64,000 nucleotides of DNA from contig NZ_MBQD01000003.1 in NCBI RefSeq assembly GCF_001693815.1, positions 1 through 64,000 of the forward strand, read 5' to 3'. Position numbers and translations under genes: made by a program. This document shows positions 50,749 through 59,139 of this stretch, piece by piece; the first letter of the stretch is position 1, and every line of letters begins with the position of its first letter. This stretch comes from Tessaracoccus lapidicaptus (GTDB lineage: Bacteria; Actinomycetota; Actinomycetes; Propionibacteriales; Propionibacteriaceae). The notes beneath the pieces were generated by a model. The model saw only the letters and a list, made by a program, of their open reading frames with translations, did no database searches and had not been told where the DNA came from.

Positions 50749-51587
50749 TCGTCGAGCCTCCGGCGGAACGTCCTGATCGACGACCATGCGCCCACGGCCG
50801 CCACCAGGAGGAGGAAACCGACGTGCGTGGCGACCCGGGCCGCCGATAGCACGTGCCCGTACATGGCCCAGCGGCCCAGCTCGGCGGCGTGCCACAGCGG
50901 GGAGATCCACCCGATCGGCTGGAGGTATCCGGGGAGCGTGTCGAGGGGGAAGTAGGTGCCGGAGAACAGCGTCAGCGGCACGACGACGAACCGCTCGATG
51001 AACGACAGCTGGCCGCGGTCGTCCTTCTGGGTGGCCACCCAGGCCATGACGGCGAAGCCGAACGCCACCGACAACAGCAGCCCCACGGGGAGCAGCGCCA
51101 GCGCGCGCAGCGGGTCCGCGATCCCGAACAGCACCAGCGCCGCCAGGTAGAACGCGATGACCGGCACCACGCGCAGCAGCGCCGCCACCTGCACCCCGAC
51201 CGCCATCTGGGCCGGGCTGATGGGCGTCAGACGCATCGCGGTGAAGGTGTTGAACCACTTGAAGCCACCGAACACGCCGTAGGTGTTCTCCTGCGAGGAC
51301 GTGAGCATCACCGTCGACATCACGAGAGCCGGCGCGATGAACGTGAGGTACGGCACTCCCTCGATGCCGGAGCCGCCGTCGACGAGGACCCCGAGGCCGG
51401 CGCCCAGCCCCAGAAGGTAGACGACCGGCGAACCGATGCCGGTGACGAGGAGCGTCACGAGATAGCGGCGCATCCGGTGGATGTGGTGTTCGACGACCGC
51501 CCACCAGCCCCATCGCGCGACGACGCGATGGTCGGCGGCCATGCTGCGGTCGACGGCCGGTGCGTGAGTGGTGAGGCGCGCGCTCAC
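50745..51587 (-). CDS. ABC-2 type exporter permease (first)
   Basis: The 280-residue permease has an N-terminal cytoplasmic stretch, six membrane segments (YLVTLLVTGIGSPVVYLLGLGAGLG; YLTFIAPALVMSTVMLTSSQE; ALLPVGLLLSVAFGFAVMAWVA and others) and the loop VVPLTLFSGTYFPLDTLPGYLQPIGWISPLWHAAEL typical of ABC-2 permeases. The GTG start overlaps the ATPase stop as GTGA, so the three exporter genes are one translational unit. Confidence 0.9.
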   Translation of the reverse strand: MSARLTTHAPAVDRSMAADHRVVARWGWWAVVEHHIHRMRRYLVTLLVTGIGSPVVYLLGLGAGLGVLVDGGSGIEGVPYLTFIAPALVMSTVMLTSSQENTYGVFGGFKWFNTFTAMRLTPISPAQMAVGVQVAALLRVVPVIAFYLAALVLFGIADPLRALALLPVGLLLSVAFGFAVMAWVATQKDDRGQLSFIERFVVVPLTLFSGTYFPLDTLPGYLQPIGWISPLWHAAELGRWAMYGHVLSAARVATHVGFLLLVAAVGAWSSIRTFRRRLDE

Positions 51588-52510
51588 TCGATCAGGCTCC
51601 GTCCGGTGAGGCGGAGGAAGACGTCTTCGAGCGATGACCGCCTGACGAGGGATGTGACCGGGTCCAGCCCGCGCTCGACCACGGCCTGGAGCGCGTGCTC
51701 ACCGTTGTCGGCGTACACCAGGACCCGGTCCGGCAGCACCTCATGCCGGTCCCCGATCCCCGCCAGATGGGCGGCCGCGTCGGCGTTGCGGCCGGAGCCG
51801 AACCGCACCTCGAGCACCTCGCGGGTGGAGTAGTGCCTGATGAGCGACGACGGGCTGCCCTCGGCGACGATCCGCCCCTTGTCGATGACCACGAGCCGAT
51901 CGCACAACTGCTCCGCCTCGTCCATGAAATGGGTGGTGACGACCAGCGTCACCCCCTCCTCCTTGAGCCTGAACAGCCGGTCCCAGAGGATGTGGCGGGC
52001 CTGGGGGTCGAGCCCGGTCGTGGGCTCGTCGAGGAGCATGATCTGGGGGTTGTTGATCAGGCCGCGGGCGATGGTGAGACGGCGCTTCATGCCACCGGAC
52101 AGGCCGTCGACCCGGGCGGTCCGCTTCTCCCGCAGCTGGGCGAAGTCGAGGAGTTCTTCGGCGCGCTGCTTGACGTAGGAGCGCGGCAGCCCAAAGTAGC
52201 GGCCGTACACGGTGAGGTTGTCGATGACGCGCAACTCCTCGTCGAGGAGGTCGCCCTGGGGGACGATGCCGAGCTGCGCGCGGATCTCGGGACCGTGCCG
52301 GTTGGTGTCGAGGCCGAGGACGGTCAGCTCGCCGTCGGTGCGGGTCGACGTCGCGGCGATCATGCGCATGGTCGTGGACTTGCCCGCCCCGTTCGGGCCG
52401 AGGAACCCAAAGGACTCCCCGCGGGCGATCTCGAAATCGATCCCGTCCACCGCGGTGAGGGTGCCGTAGCGCTTCGTCAGCGCGCGGGCGGTGATCACTG
52501 GCTCCGTCAC
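51584..52510 (-). CDS. ABC exporter ATPase
   Basis: The 308-residue nucleotide-binding subunit has Walker A FLGPNGAGKSTTMRM, the Q loop IVPQGDLLDEEL, signature DGLSGGMKRRLTIARGL, Walker B IMLLDEPTTGLD and the switch VVTTHFMDEAEQL. It is of the DrrA/NodI type, with a C-terminal domain of about 80 residues. The GTG at 52510 is chosen because TAGTGT ends 7 nt upstream; the frame is open further into the 38-bp tandem repeats but that part is clearly non-coding. Confidence 0.93.
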   Translation of the reverse strand: MTEPVITARALTKRYGTLTAVDGIDFEIARGESFGFLGPNGAGKSTTMRMIAATSTRTDGELTVLGLDTNRHGPEIRAQLGIVPQGDLLDEELRVIDNLTVYGRYFGLPRSYVKQRAEELLDFAQLREKRTARVDGLSGGMKRRLTIARGLINNPQIMLLDEPTTGLDPQARHILWDRLFRLKEEGVTLVVTTHFMDEAEQLCDRLVVIDKGRIVAEGSPSSLIRHYSTREVLEVRFGSGRNADAAAHLAGIGDRHEVLPDRVLVYADNGEHALQAVVERGLDPVTSLVRRSSLEDVFLRLTGRSLIE

Positions 52511-52517
52511 CCGTGCC

Positions 52518-52523
52518 ACACTA
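52518..52523 (-). promoter_or_regulatory. Probable -10 element of the ABC exporter operon
   Basis: TAGTGT on the minus strand, 7 nt before the GTG at 52510; leaderless start. Confidence 0.5.
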
Positions 52524-52584
52524 CGACACCCCACCGCCGATTCCTCCGGCCTGGCATCGTCGCGCACGAAGAGACCGCCAGTGG

Positions 52585-52742
52585 AACGCGCCCCCAGATC
52601 CCTGACGAAGCCCGCCGCCGACGGCGCACCCCCCGATCCCTGAGGAAGCCCACCGCCGCAGGCGCACCCCCCGATCCCTGAGGAAGCCCACCGCCGACGG
52701 CGCACCCCCCGACCCCTGAGGAAGCCCACCGCCGACGGCGCG
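52585..52742. repeat. 38-bp tandem repeat, about four copies
   Basis: Units starting AAGCCC-(G/A)CCGCCG at 52606, 52644, 52682 and 52720 repeat with an exact 38-bp period and only a few differences; a partial unit precedes them. The core of each is GCACCCCCCGA(T/C)CCCTGAGG. Because 38 is not a multiple of three, it is not a coding repeat. It fills most of the 350-bp gap between phoX and the ABC ATPase gene. Confidence 0.85.
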
Positions 52743-52858
52743 TGGGCTGTCTCGAAGGGTCGTCACGCAACCTCCACGCCAGACAGAGGTGAGCCAGGCC
52801 CACAACCCTTCGAAACGGCCGACGGTCGCTACGCGACGCCGACCTCCTCAGGGGAGGA
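52743..52858 (+). repeat. Interspersed palindromic repeat, copy with inverted partner
   Basis: GGGCTGTCTCGAAGGGT (52745-52761) and, 40 nt on, ACAACCCTTCGAAACGG (52802-52818) are inverted copies of the block seen at 46541. The right part continues CGCTACGCG ... CCTCCTCAGG, as in the other copy. It ends just downstream of the phoX stop codon and may serve as its terminator. Confidence 0.6.
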
Positions 52859-52860
52859 TG

Positions 52861-54900
52861 TCACCTCCGCGAGCGGTTGCCCGACGTGCGCGTCACCTGG
52901 ACGATGCTCGGACGCGGGGCGGCGACCTTGTCGCCCGCCTGGACCCGGCCGTCGGTCAGCTGGTCCGGGAAGTGCGACGTGTGGGCGCCCCATTCGCCGT
53001 CCTCTCCCGGGTGCTGCACGGCGACGAACACCGACTGGTCCTGGTCGTGGATGACCGGGCCACAGGTCTCAGCGTCGACGGGGACCGCGAGGAACTGCTG
53101 GACGCGGCCACGCTCCGGGCCAGTGAGCGTCACCTTGTGCAGGGCGTCGCTGACGCCGAGGGTGCCGGGCTGCCCGTCGGTCGAGATCCAGAGGGTGCCC
53201 TCCGAGTCGAACGCCAGGTTGTCCGGGCAGCTGATCGGCGACACCTTGTCCTTCGGGAAGCCCGCGAAGTAGGCCGAGACCGAGGACTCCGGATCGCCGC
53301 ACAGCAGCAGGATGCTCCAGGTGAAGGTCGCGGCGGCGGCGTCGTCGTCGGACTCCGTCAGCTCGATGACGTGACCGTCGCGGTTCGCGGTGACGGGGTT
53401 GGCCTCGTCGACGGCGGTGCGTCGGCTGTTGTTCGTCAGCGCCAGGTACACCTTGCCGGTGACCGGGTTGGGCTCGACGTCCTCGGGCCGGTCCATGGGG
53501 GTGGCGCCGACCTTGTCCGCCGCGAGGCGCGTGAACACGAGCACCTCCTCCGCGCTCATGCCGGGAACGTGGGAGTCGGAACCGCTCACCAGCGGGATCC
53601 ACTCGCCGGTGCCGTCGAACGCCCCGTCGGCCGGGAGAGCACCGGTGCCGGTGATCTCGGCCTGCGGCGAGTTGCCGGAGAACCGCGCGACGTACAACGT
53701 GCCGTCCTGCAGCAGCGTCATGTTGTGCGCCCGGTCACCCTCGCGGTACGTGCCCGACGAGACGAACTTGTAGACGTAGTCGTGACGCTCGTCGTCGCCC
53801 ATGTAGACCACCGCGTGGCCGGACGGGGACAGCGCGACGGCGCCGGCCTCGTGCTTGAAGCGGCCCAGCGCGGTGTGCTTGACCGGCGTCGACGTCGGGT
53901 CCTCGGGGTCCACCTCGACGATCCAGCCGAAGCGGTTGGCCTCGTTCGCGTAGCCGGGTTTGGTGAGGTCGAACCGGTCGTAGTGGAGCTCCCACCCGCG
54001 GCTCGTGGCCCGGGCGCCGATCCCGTAGCGCCCTTCCTCGTCCGAGCCGGTGCCGCGGAAGTACTGGTTGAAGTTCTCCTCACCGGACAGCACGGTCCCC
54101 CAGGGGGTGGTGCCGCCGGCGCAGTTGTTGAGGGTGCCCAGGACCCGCGTGCCGGTGGGGTCCTCGACGGTCTTGAGCAGGTCGGAGCCCGCCGCCGGGC
54201 CGCTCACGGTGAACTCGGTGAAGCCGGTGATGCGCCGGTTGCGACGGCCGCCGCGCACGTAGCGCCAGACGTCGCCCTCCTTGTCGCGGGAGAGGTCGAC
54301 GATGGAGAGCCCGTGCGCGGCGAGGGCGGCGTCGACGACGTCCTTGGGGTTCGACGCCCGGTACTCCGGGGCGAACATAATGTTCTCGTTGGTGTACTCG
54401 TGGCTCGTCACCAGATAGCCCGCCCTGTCGTTGCGGCCGTCGGAGATGATGTTGAGGTAGTCGCAGTTGTAGCCGAACTGCGTGCTCTGGGTGGCGCCGG
54501 TCTGGGCGGTTATGTCGAACTCGGGCGCGTCGGCGAACAGCGGGTCGCCCCATCGGATGATGGCGTCCCAGCGGTAGCCCTCGGGCACCGTGACCGTGTC
54601 GACGGTGCGGGCGGTGGGCGCGATCGCCGTGAAGGGCAGCTTGCCGCCGCCGCGGGGCGGGTTGCCGTAGTCAGCGGCGGCGGGCCGCCCGGCCCAGCCG
54701 ACCACGATCGCGCCGGTGACGCCCGCGCCGGCACCGAGCGCGGCACGGCGGGAGAACACCCCGCTCACGATGTCGCGGAACGACTCGGTCCCGGACGTGT
54801 TGGGGGCGGGGTGCGCGCAGGCGCTGCCGCACTTGAGTTCGCAGGTGACGGCGGATCGGTTGCCGCGGGTGTGGCCGAGCATCGGAAGCAGGCGCTTCAT
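52861..54900 (-). CDS. phoX: PhoX-family alkaline phosphatase, Tat-exported
   Basis: The 679-residue secreted phosphatase is of the PhoX (DUF839) family, which uses Fe and Ca and releases phosphate from organic esters. An N-terminal cytoplasmic stretch of about 50 residues precedes a twin-arginine signal (SRRAALGAGAGVTGAIVVGWAG). The beta-propeller body has GYNCDYLNIISDGR, TSHEYTNENIMF, GTLNNCAGGTTPWGTVLSGEENFNQYF and RPEDVEPNPVTGKVYLALTNNS, containing the acidic metal ligands. GAGGAG precedes the ATG. Three PHO-box repeats upstream indicate control by PhoP under phosphate starvation. Confidence 0.94.
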   Translation of the reverse strand: MKRLLPMLGHTRGNRSAVTCELKCGSACAHPAPNTSGTESFRDIVSGVFSRRAALGAGAGVTGAIVVGWAGRPAAADYGNPPRGGGKLPFTAIAPTARTVDTVTVPEGYRWDAIIRWGDPLFADAPEFDITAQTGATQSTQFGYNCDYLNIISDGRNDRAGYLVTSHEYTNENIMFAPEYRASNPKDVVDAALAAHGLSIVDLSRDKEGDVWRYVRGGRRNRRITGFTEFTVSGPAAGSDLLKTVEDPTGTRVLGTLNNCAGGTTPWGTVLSGEENFNQYFRGTGSDEEGRYGIGARATSRGWELHYDRFDLTKPGYANEANRFGWIVEVDPEDPTSTPVKHTALGRFKHEAGAVALSPSGHAVVYMGDDERHDYVYKFVSSGTYREGDRAHNMTLLQDGTLYVARFSGNSPQAEITGTGALPADGAFDGTGEWIPLVSGSDSHVPGMSAEEVLVFTRLAADKVGATPMDRPEDVEPNPVTGKVYLALTNNSRRTAVDEANPVTANRDGHVIELTESDDDAAAATFTWSILLLCGDPESSVSAYFAGFPKDKVSPISCPDNLAFDSEGTLWISTDGQPGTLGVSDALHKVTLTGPERGRVQQFLAVPVDAETCGPVIHDQDQSVFVAVQHPGEDGEWGAHTSHFPDQLTDGRVQAGDKVAAPRPSIVQVTRTSGNRSRR

Positions 54901-54967
54901 TGTCAGTCTCCTCAGGGGTCGGTGGACTCCCCCATCCAAGGCCACGTGGGCGGCGAGGTCCCCAACC

Positions 54968-55000
54968 TTCGGGTGACTGTTGGGTGAACGTTTGGCGAAC
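54968..55000 (-). promoter_or_regulatory. PHO box: three 11-bp direct repeats upstream of phoX
   Basis: On the minus strand GTTCGCCAAAC, GTTCACCCAAC and AGTCACCCGAA follow each other without a gap, matching the actinobacterial PhoP consensus GTTCACC with 11-bp periodicity. They end 68 nt upstream of the phoX ATG, where they can overlap a -35 region. Confidence 0.75.
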
Positions 55001-55075
55001 CCGCCTGGGGTGCCGGTCGGCGCCGGGGGCCGCCCTGGCCAGCACGAATGACAGGCGAACTCGGGTGTCGCGGCC

Positions 55076-55747
55076 CTATGAGGGCGCGACGGGGGAGTTC
55101 GACGGCGTGTCGTGCAGGTCAGCGCCGGCGAGCCAGAGGCGATGGAGCGTCGCGTCGGGGACCAGCTCGGGGTGGAACGTGCACGCCACCACCGGACCCT
55201 GCCGGACCGCGACCGGTTCGCCGTCGCGGACCGCCAGTACCTCGACGCCGGGCCCGACGCGCTCGATGCGCGGCGCCCGAATGAACACGCCCCGCATCCG
55301 ACCATCGGTCGGGTCGGCCCCGGTCCCGGTCCCGGAGGCGAGCTGACCGTCGGTCGTCGCGGGCACCGTCAGGTCCACGTCCCACTCGCCCGAGGCGAGC
55401 TGCCCCCCGAACGCGTTGCGGCGCACGGTCACGTCCAGCCCACCGACGGTGGGCAGCCCGGCGAGCGCAGCCGGGTCCGCCACCTCGTCGGCGAGCAGGA
55501 TGAGCCCCGCACACGTCCCCAGGGCCGGCATCCCCGCGTCGATGCGCGCCCGGACCGCCCCCAGGAGGCCGCTGCCGCGCGCCAGCCGCGCGATCGCCGT
55601 CGACTCCCCGCCGGGGATGACCAGGCCGGCCAGGCCGTCGAGGTCGTCGGTCCGCCGGACGCGCCGCGTGTGGCAGCCGAGACCGGCGAGGACCGCCTCG
55701 TGTTCGCGGACGGCCCCCTGCAGCGCGAGAACGCCGACTGTCACCAT
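55076..55747 (-). CDS. pdxT: Pyridoxal 5'-phosphate synthase glutaminase subunit
   Basis: Releases ammonia from glutamine and channels it to PdxS. The 223-residue protein has [26 protein letters not shown], the catalytic Cys in [13 protein letters not shown] and the His/Glu pair in [10 protein letters not shown]. It is somewhat longer than usual because of a Gly/Thr-rich insert ([15 protein letters not shown]). The start overlaps the pdxS stop (ATGGTGA); an in-frame GTG 3 nt later would overlap by only 4 nt. Confidence 0.95.
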   Translation of the reverse strand: MVTVGVLALQGAVREHEAVLAGLGCHTRRVRRTDDLDGLAGLVIPGGESTAIARLARGSGLLGAVRARIDAGMPALGTCAGLILLADEVADPAALAGLPTVGGLDVTVRRNAFGGQLASGEWDVDLTVPATTDGQLASGTGTGADPTDGRMRGVFIRAPRIERVGPGVEVLAVRDGEPVAVRQGPVVACTFHPELVPDATLHRLWLAGADLHDTPSNSPVAPS

Positions 55748-56634
55748 CCGCGCTCGGCAAGCCGGTGGGGGGCCGGCACGTCGGCGACGTTGATGCCCAC
55801 CATCGCCTCGCCCAGTCCCCGCGACACCGCCGCGATGACCTCCGCGTCGTCGAAGTGCGTGGTCGCCTCGACGATGGCCTTGGCCCGCTTGGCGGGGTTG
55901 CCGGACTTGAAGATGCCGGACCCGACGAACACGCCGTCGGCGCCGAGCTGCATCATCATCGCGGCGTCCGCGGGCGTGGCGACGCCGCCGGCGACGAACA
56001 GCACGACGGGGAGCTTGCCATCGCGCGCGACCCGCCGCACGAGTTCGTAGGGGGCGGCCAGTTCCTTCGCGGCGACGAAGAGCTCGTCGTCGGTGCGGGA
56101 CGCGAGGGCCCGGATCTCGCCCAAGATCGTGCGCAGGTGCCGCATGGCCTCCGACACGTCGCCCGTGCCCGCCTCGCCCTTGCTGCGGATCATGGACGCG
56201 CCCTCGGTGATGCGCCGGAGGGCCTCACCGAGGTTGGTGGCCCCGCACACGAACGGCACGCGGAACCGGGTCTTGTCGATGTGGTTGACGTAGTCGGCCG
56301 GGGACAGCACCTCAGACTCGTCGATGTAGTCCACCCCGAGCGCCTCCAGCACCTGCGCCTCGACGAAGTGGCCGATCCGCGCCTTCGCCATGACGGGGAT
56401 CGACACGGCGTCGATGATGCCGTCGATGAGGTCGGGGTCGCTCATCCGCGCCACCCCGCCCTGGGCCCGGATGTCCGCCGGCACGCGCTCCAGCGCCATG
56501 ACGGCGACGGCGCCCGCCTCCTCCGCGATGCGGGCCTGCTCGGGGGTGACGACGTCCATGATGACGCCGCCCTTGAGCATCTCGGCGAGGCCGGTGTTGA
56601 CGAGGGAGCGGTCGGCAGCGAGTTCTACAGTCAT
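55741..56634 (-). CDS. pdxS: Pyridoxal 5'-phosphate synthase synthase subunit
   Basis: Makes PLP directly from ribose-5-P, glyceraldehyde-3-P and ammonia in a dodecamer with PdxT. The 297-residue TIM barrel contains [32 protein letters not shown], the first catalytic Lys in [12 protein letters not shown] and the second in [17 protein letters not shown] lies upstream of the ATG at 56634. It is divergent from the MocR-type regulator, the usual arrangement for PLP self-regulation. Confidence 0.97.
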   Translation of the reverse strand: MTVELAADRSLVNTGLAEMLKGGVIMDVVTPEQARIAEEAGAVAVMALERVPADIRAQGGVARMSDPDLIDGIIDAVSIPVMAKARIGHFVEAQVLEALGVDYIDESEVLSPADYVNHIDKTRFRVPFVCGATNLGEALRRITEGASMIRSKGEAGTGDVSEAMRHLRTILGEIRALASRTDDELFVAAKELAAPYELVRRVARDGKLPVVLFVAGGVATPADAAMMMQLGADGVFVGSGIFKSGNPAKRAKAIVEATTHFDDAEVIAAVSRGLGEAMVGINVADVPAPHRLAERGW

Positions 56635-56656
56635 GCAGTCGATCCTCGCCCCGCAC

Positions 56657-56703
56657 ACTGGACCAGACAAGAGCCAGATAGCAGTGCAGTCTAGTGGTCC
56701 AGT
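56657..56703. promoter_or_regulatory. Candidate PdxR operator in the divergent promoter
   Basis: ACTGGACCA (56657-56665) and TGGTCCAGT (56695-56703) form a perfect 9-bp inverted repeat with a 29-bp spacer, midway between pdxS and pdxR. One arm touches the -10 region of pdxR, which suits autoregulation. Confidence 0.55.
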
Positions 56704-56705
56704 TG

Positions 56706-56711
56706 TACCCT
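56706..56711 (+). promoter_or_regulatory. Probable -10 element of pdxR
   Basis: TACCCT ends 6 nt before the ATG at 56718; leaderless start. Confidence 0.5.
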
Positions 56712-56717
56712 GGGGTG

Positions 56718-58088
56718 ATGCACGACGCGCTCGCCACGGTGACCCTGGACCGGGCCACGGGGTCAGCCCCGCTGCCCACGCAGATCGCCGCGGCGCTGCG
56801 GGCGCTCGTGGCCACGGGAGCGCTGGCCTCCGGCGACGCGGTGCCGTCGAGCCGGGCGGCCGCCCGTACCCTCGCGGTCTCGCGGGGCACCGTCACGGCC
56901 GCCTACGACCAACTCGTCGCCGAGGGCTACCTAGTCGCGCGGGACCGCTCCGGTGTCCGGGTGGCCCCCCGACTGCTGGCCACCACGCCCCGGTCGGAGC
57001 CCAAGGGCCCGGGGCGCGGAGCGCCACCGCGCGTGCACGCCGACTTCACGGCCGGGGCCGAGCCGGAGCGGCCCCTCGACGACGCGGCGTGGCGCAGCGC
57101 GCTGCGGGCCGCCGTCGCCCCCGGGGGCCCGCAGCTCGAGGACGCCGTCGCGCAGCACCTGCGCCTCGTCCGGGCCATGGCGGTGCCCGCGGCGACCGTC
57201 GTCGTCACCGCGGGAGCCAGGGCCGGGCTCGCGCTGCTGTTGGGCGTGGCGGCACGCCGGTCCGGCCGGACGCCCCGGGTCGCCGTGGAGAGCCCCGGGT
57301 TCCCGGGGCTGCGGCGCGTGCTGGAGGCGCTCGCCGTCGACGTGATCCCGGTCCCGGTGCGGGAGGGCGGGATGGACGCTGCGGCGCTGGACGCCGCGCT
57401 GCCGCTCGACCTCGTCGTCGTGACCCCGAATCACCAGTTCCCATCCGGCACCTCGATGCCCGTCGCCGCCCGGCAGGCGCTCATCGCGTGGGCGACCCGC
57501 AGCGGGGTGCTGCTGGTCGAGGACGACTACGACTCCGAGTACCGGCACCTGGGCCCGCCGCTGCCCCCGCTGTGGAGCCTGGCGCCGGACCGGGTCGCGC
57601 ACCTCGGCACGTTCTCGGCCGTCCTCGGCCGTGACGTGGGAACCGGGTACCTGCTGGTCCCGCCGTCCTGGGCCGACGACCTGTCGGCGGCGCGGCAGGC
57701 CCTCGGTGCGGGCGTCGCCCCCCTGCTGCAGCGGGCCCTCGCCCGCTACCTCCAGGCGGGCGGCCTCAAGCGGCGCCTCGGGCGCGCGCGGCGTCGCTCG
57801 TCCGCCGCGGCCGAGGCCGTGGCGGGGCATCTCGACGCGCTGCGGGCCGCGGCCGGGGTGACGTCGGTCACCGACAGCGGGCACCTGCTGGTGCTCGAGA
57901 TGGGGCCGGCGGAGGCGGCCCGCGTCCGCGAGGCCTGCGCGGCCGCGGGGCTCCGGGTCGCGGACCTCGCGGAAGGATGGGCGGGTGGGCCGGGGCGCAC
58001 CGGCGTCCTGCTCAACTACGGGGGCCGCAGTCCTGAGGAGGCGACGTCCGCCGTCGCGACGCTCCTGAGCGCGCTCGCGCCCAGATGA
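56718..58088 (+). CDS. pdxR: MocR/PdxR-family regulator (GntR HTH plus aminotransferase domain)
   Basis: The 456-residue regulator has an N-terminal GntR winged HTH ([28 protein letters not shown] and [15 protein letters not shown]) and an aminotransferase-like domain that binds [31 protein letters not shown]. The usual Schiff-base Lys should lie in the [19 protein letters not shown] segment, where family members have SK; here there is no Lys, so PLP binding may be non-covalent or lost. It presumably activates pdxST when PLP is low. The ATG at 56718 (or GTG 3 nt earlier) follows the -10 hexamer. Confidence 0.9.
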   Translation: MHDALATVTLDRATGSAPLPTQIAAALRALVATGALASGDAVPSSRAAARTLAVSRGTVTAAYDQLVAEGYLVARDRSGVRVAPRLLATTPRSEPKGPGRGAPPRVHADFTAGAEPERPLDDAAWRSALRAAVAPGGPQLEDAVAQHLRLVRAMAVPAATVVVTAGARAGLALLLGVAARRSGRTPRVAVESPGFPGLRRVLEALAVDVIPVPVREGGMDAAALDAALPLDLVVVTPNHQFPSGTSMPVAARQALIAWATRSGVLLVEDDYDSEYRHLGPPLPPLWSLAPDRVAHLGTFSAVLGRDVGTGYLLVPPSWADDLSAARQALGAGVAPLLQRALARYLQAGGLKRRLGRARRRSSAAAEAVAGHLDALRAAAGVTSVTDSGHLLVLEMGPAEAARVREACAAAGLRVADLAEGWAGGPGRTGVLLNYGGRSPEEATSAVATLLSALAPR

Positions 58089-58106
58089 CCGGGCAGGCCC
58101 GCACGG

Positions 58107-58760
58107 TCAGGGTGTCGCCGGGGATGAATGCGGCAGGCCCGCCTGGGCAGGCCGCGGGTCGGGCTCGAACATGGCTCGCCGCCCCTCGAAAGCCCGGCCG
58201 AGCGTCACCTGGTCCGCGTACTCCAGGTCTCCGCCCACCGGTAGTCCGCTCGCGGGCCGGGTGACCCGCACGCCGAAGTCGCGCAGCATCCGGCTGAGAT
58301 AGGCGGCGGTGGCCTCCCCCTGCGTGTCCGGATCCGTGGCGAGGATGACCTCCGACACCTCGCCGTCCGCCAGCCGCTGGAACAGCTCACGCGTGTGCAG
58401 ATCCGCCGGCCCGCGGCCGTCGATGGGCGAGATGGAGCCGCCCAGGACGTGGTACAGGCCGCGGAACTCGTTGGTGCGCTCGATGGCGACGACGTCCTTG
58501 GACTCCTCCACCACGCACAGCTGGGACCGGTCCCGACGCGGGTCGCGGCAGACGCGGCAGCGCTCCTCCTGAGACACGTTGAAGCACACCTCGCAGAACC
58601 GCGTGGACTGCTTGACGCGCCGCAGCGTGTCCGCGAGCTCGATGACGTCCTCCTCGGGGGCGTCGAGCAGGTGGAACGCGATGCGCTGCGCGCCCCGCGG
58701 ACCGATGCCCGGGAGGCGGCTCAGGGCGTCGATGAGGTCCTGGATGGGCCCTTCGTACAC
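58107..58760 (-). CDS. recR: Recombination protein RecR
   Basis: Acts with RecF and RecO to load RecA at gapped DNA. The 217-residue protein has the Hh[25 protein letters not shown], the zinc finger [16 protein letters not shown], and the Toprim domain [16 protein letters not shown], with [15 protein letters not shown]. The GTG start lies 7 nt after the ybaB stop. The ybaB-recR pair downstream of dnaX is conserved in most bacteria. Confidence 0.96.
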   Translation of the reverse strand: MYEGPIQDLIDALSRLPGIGPRGAQRIAFHLLDAPEEDVIELADTLRRVKQSTRFCEVCFNVSQEERCRVCRDPRRDRSQLCVVEESKDVVAIERTNEFRGLYHVLGGSISPIDGRGPADLHTRELFQRLADGEVSEVILATDPDTQGEATAAYLSRMLRDFGVRVTRPASGLPVGGDLEYADQVTLGRAFEGRRAMFEPDPRPAQAGLPHSSPATP

Positions 58761-58767
58761 GGCCGGG

Positions 58768-59091
58768 TCAGCCGCCGAGACCGGGCATGCCCGGCATGGC
58801 GGGGAGGTCGGGCATCGCGGCGGCCGTCGCGGCGTCCGCCTCCGCCTTCGCGGCTCGGAAGGCCGCGATGACGAGCGCCGACAGGGTCTCGGTGTCCTCG
58901 GGGTCCCACGCCTCGGGCGTGATGTCGAGCTCCTCGAGGTCGCCCTTGCCGCTCACGACGACGGTGACCGCACCGCCGCCGGCCGTGCCGGTGAAGCGGG
59001 CGTCGGCCAGCTGCTCCTGCGCGCGTTGCAGGTCCTCCTGCAGCTGCTGGGCCTGCTGCATGAGGGCGTTGATGTCGAAGTCACCGAACAT
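58768..59091 (-). CDS. ybaB: YbaB/EbfC family DNA-binding protein
   Basis: The 107-residue nucleoid-associated protein has [31 protein letters not shown], the central [25 protein letters not shown] and a Pro/Met/Gly-rich tail ([14 protein letters not shown]). The ATG at 59091 is preferred: AGGAG lies 8 nt upstream, whereas two earlier in-frame starts are too close to it. Confidence 0.93.
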   Translation of the reverse strand: MFGDFDINALMQQAQQLQEDLQRAQEQLADARFTGTAGGGAVTVVVSGKGDLEELDITPEAWDPEDTETLSALVIAAFRAAKAEADAATAAAMPDLPAMPGMPGLGG

Positions 59092-59139
59092 GGTCATCAC
59101 TCCTGGAATGGGTCTGGGGACAGCTTATGCGCCCGCGCC

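Noticed and set aside
52585-52742. CRISPR array
   Set aside because: The copies are contiguous with no unique spacers and there is no cas gene in the window.
52507-52803. Repeat-containing small proteins encoded by the 38-bp array
   Set aside because: The period is not a multiple of three, several frames give similar spurious peptides, and no start signal is present.
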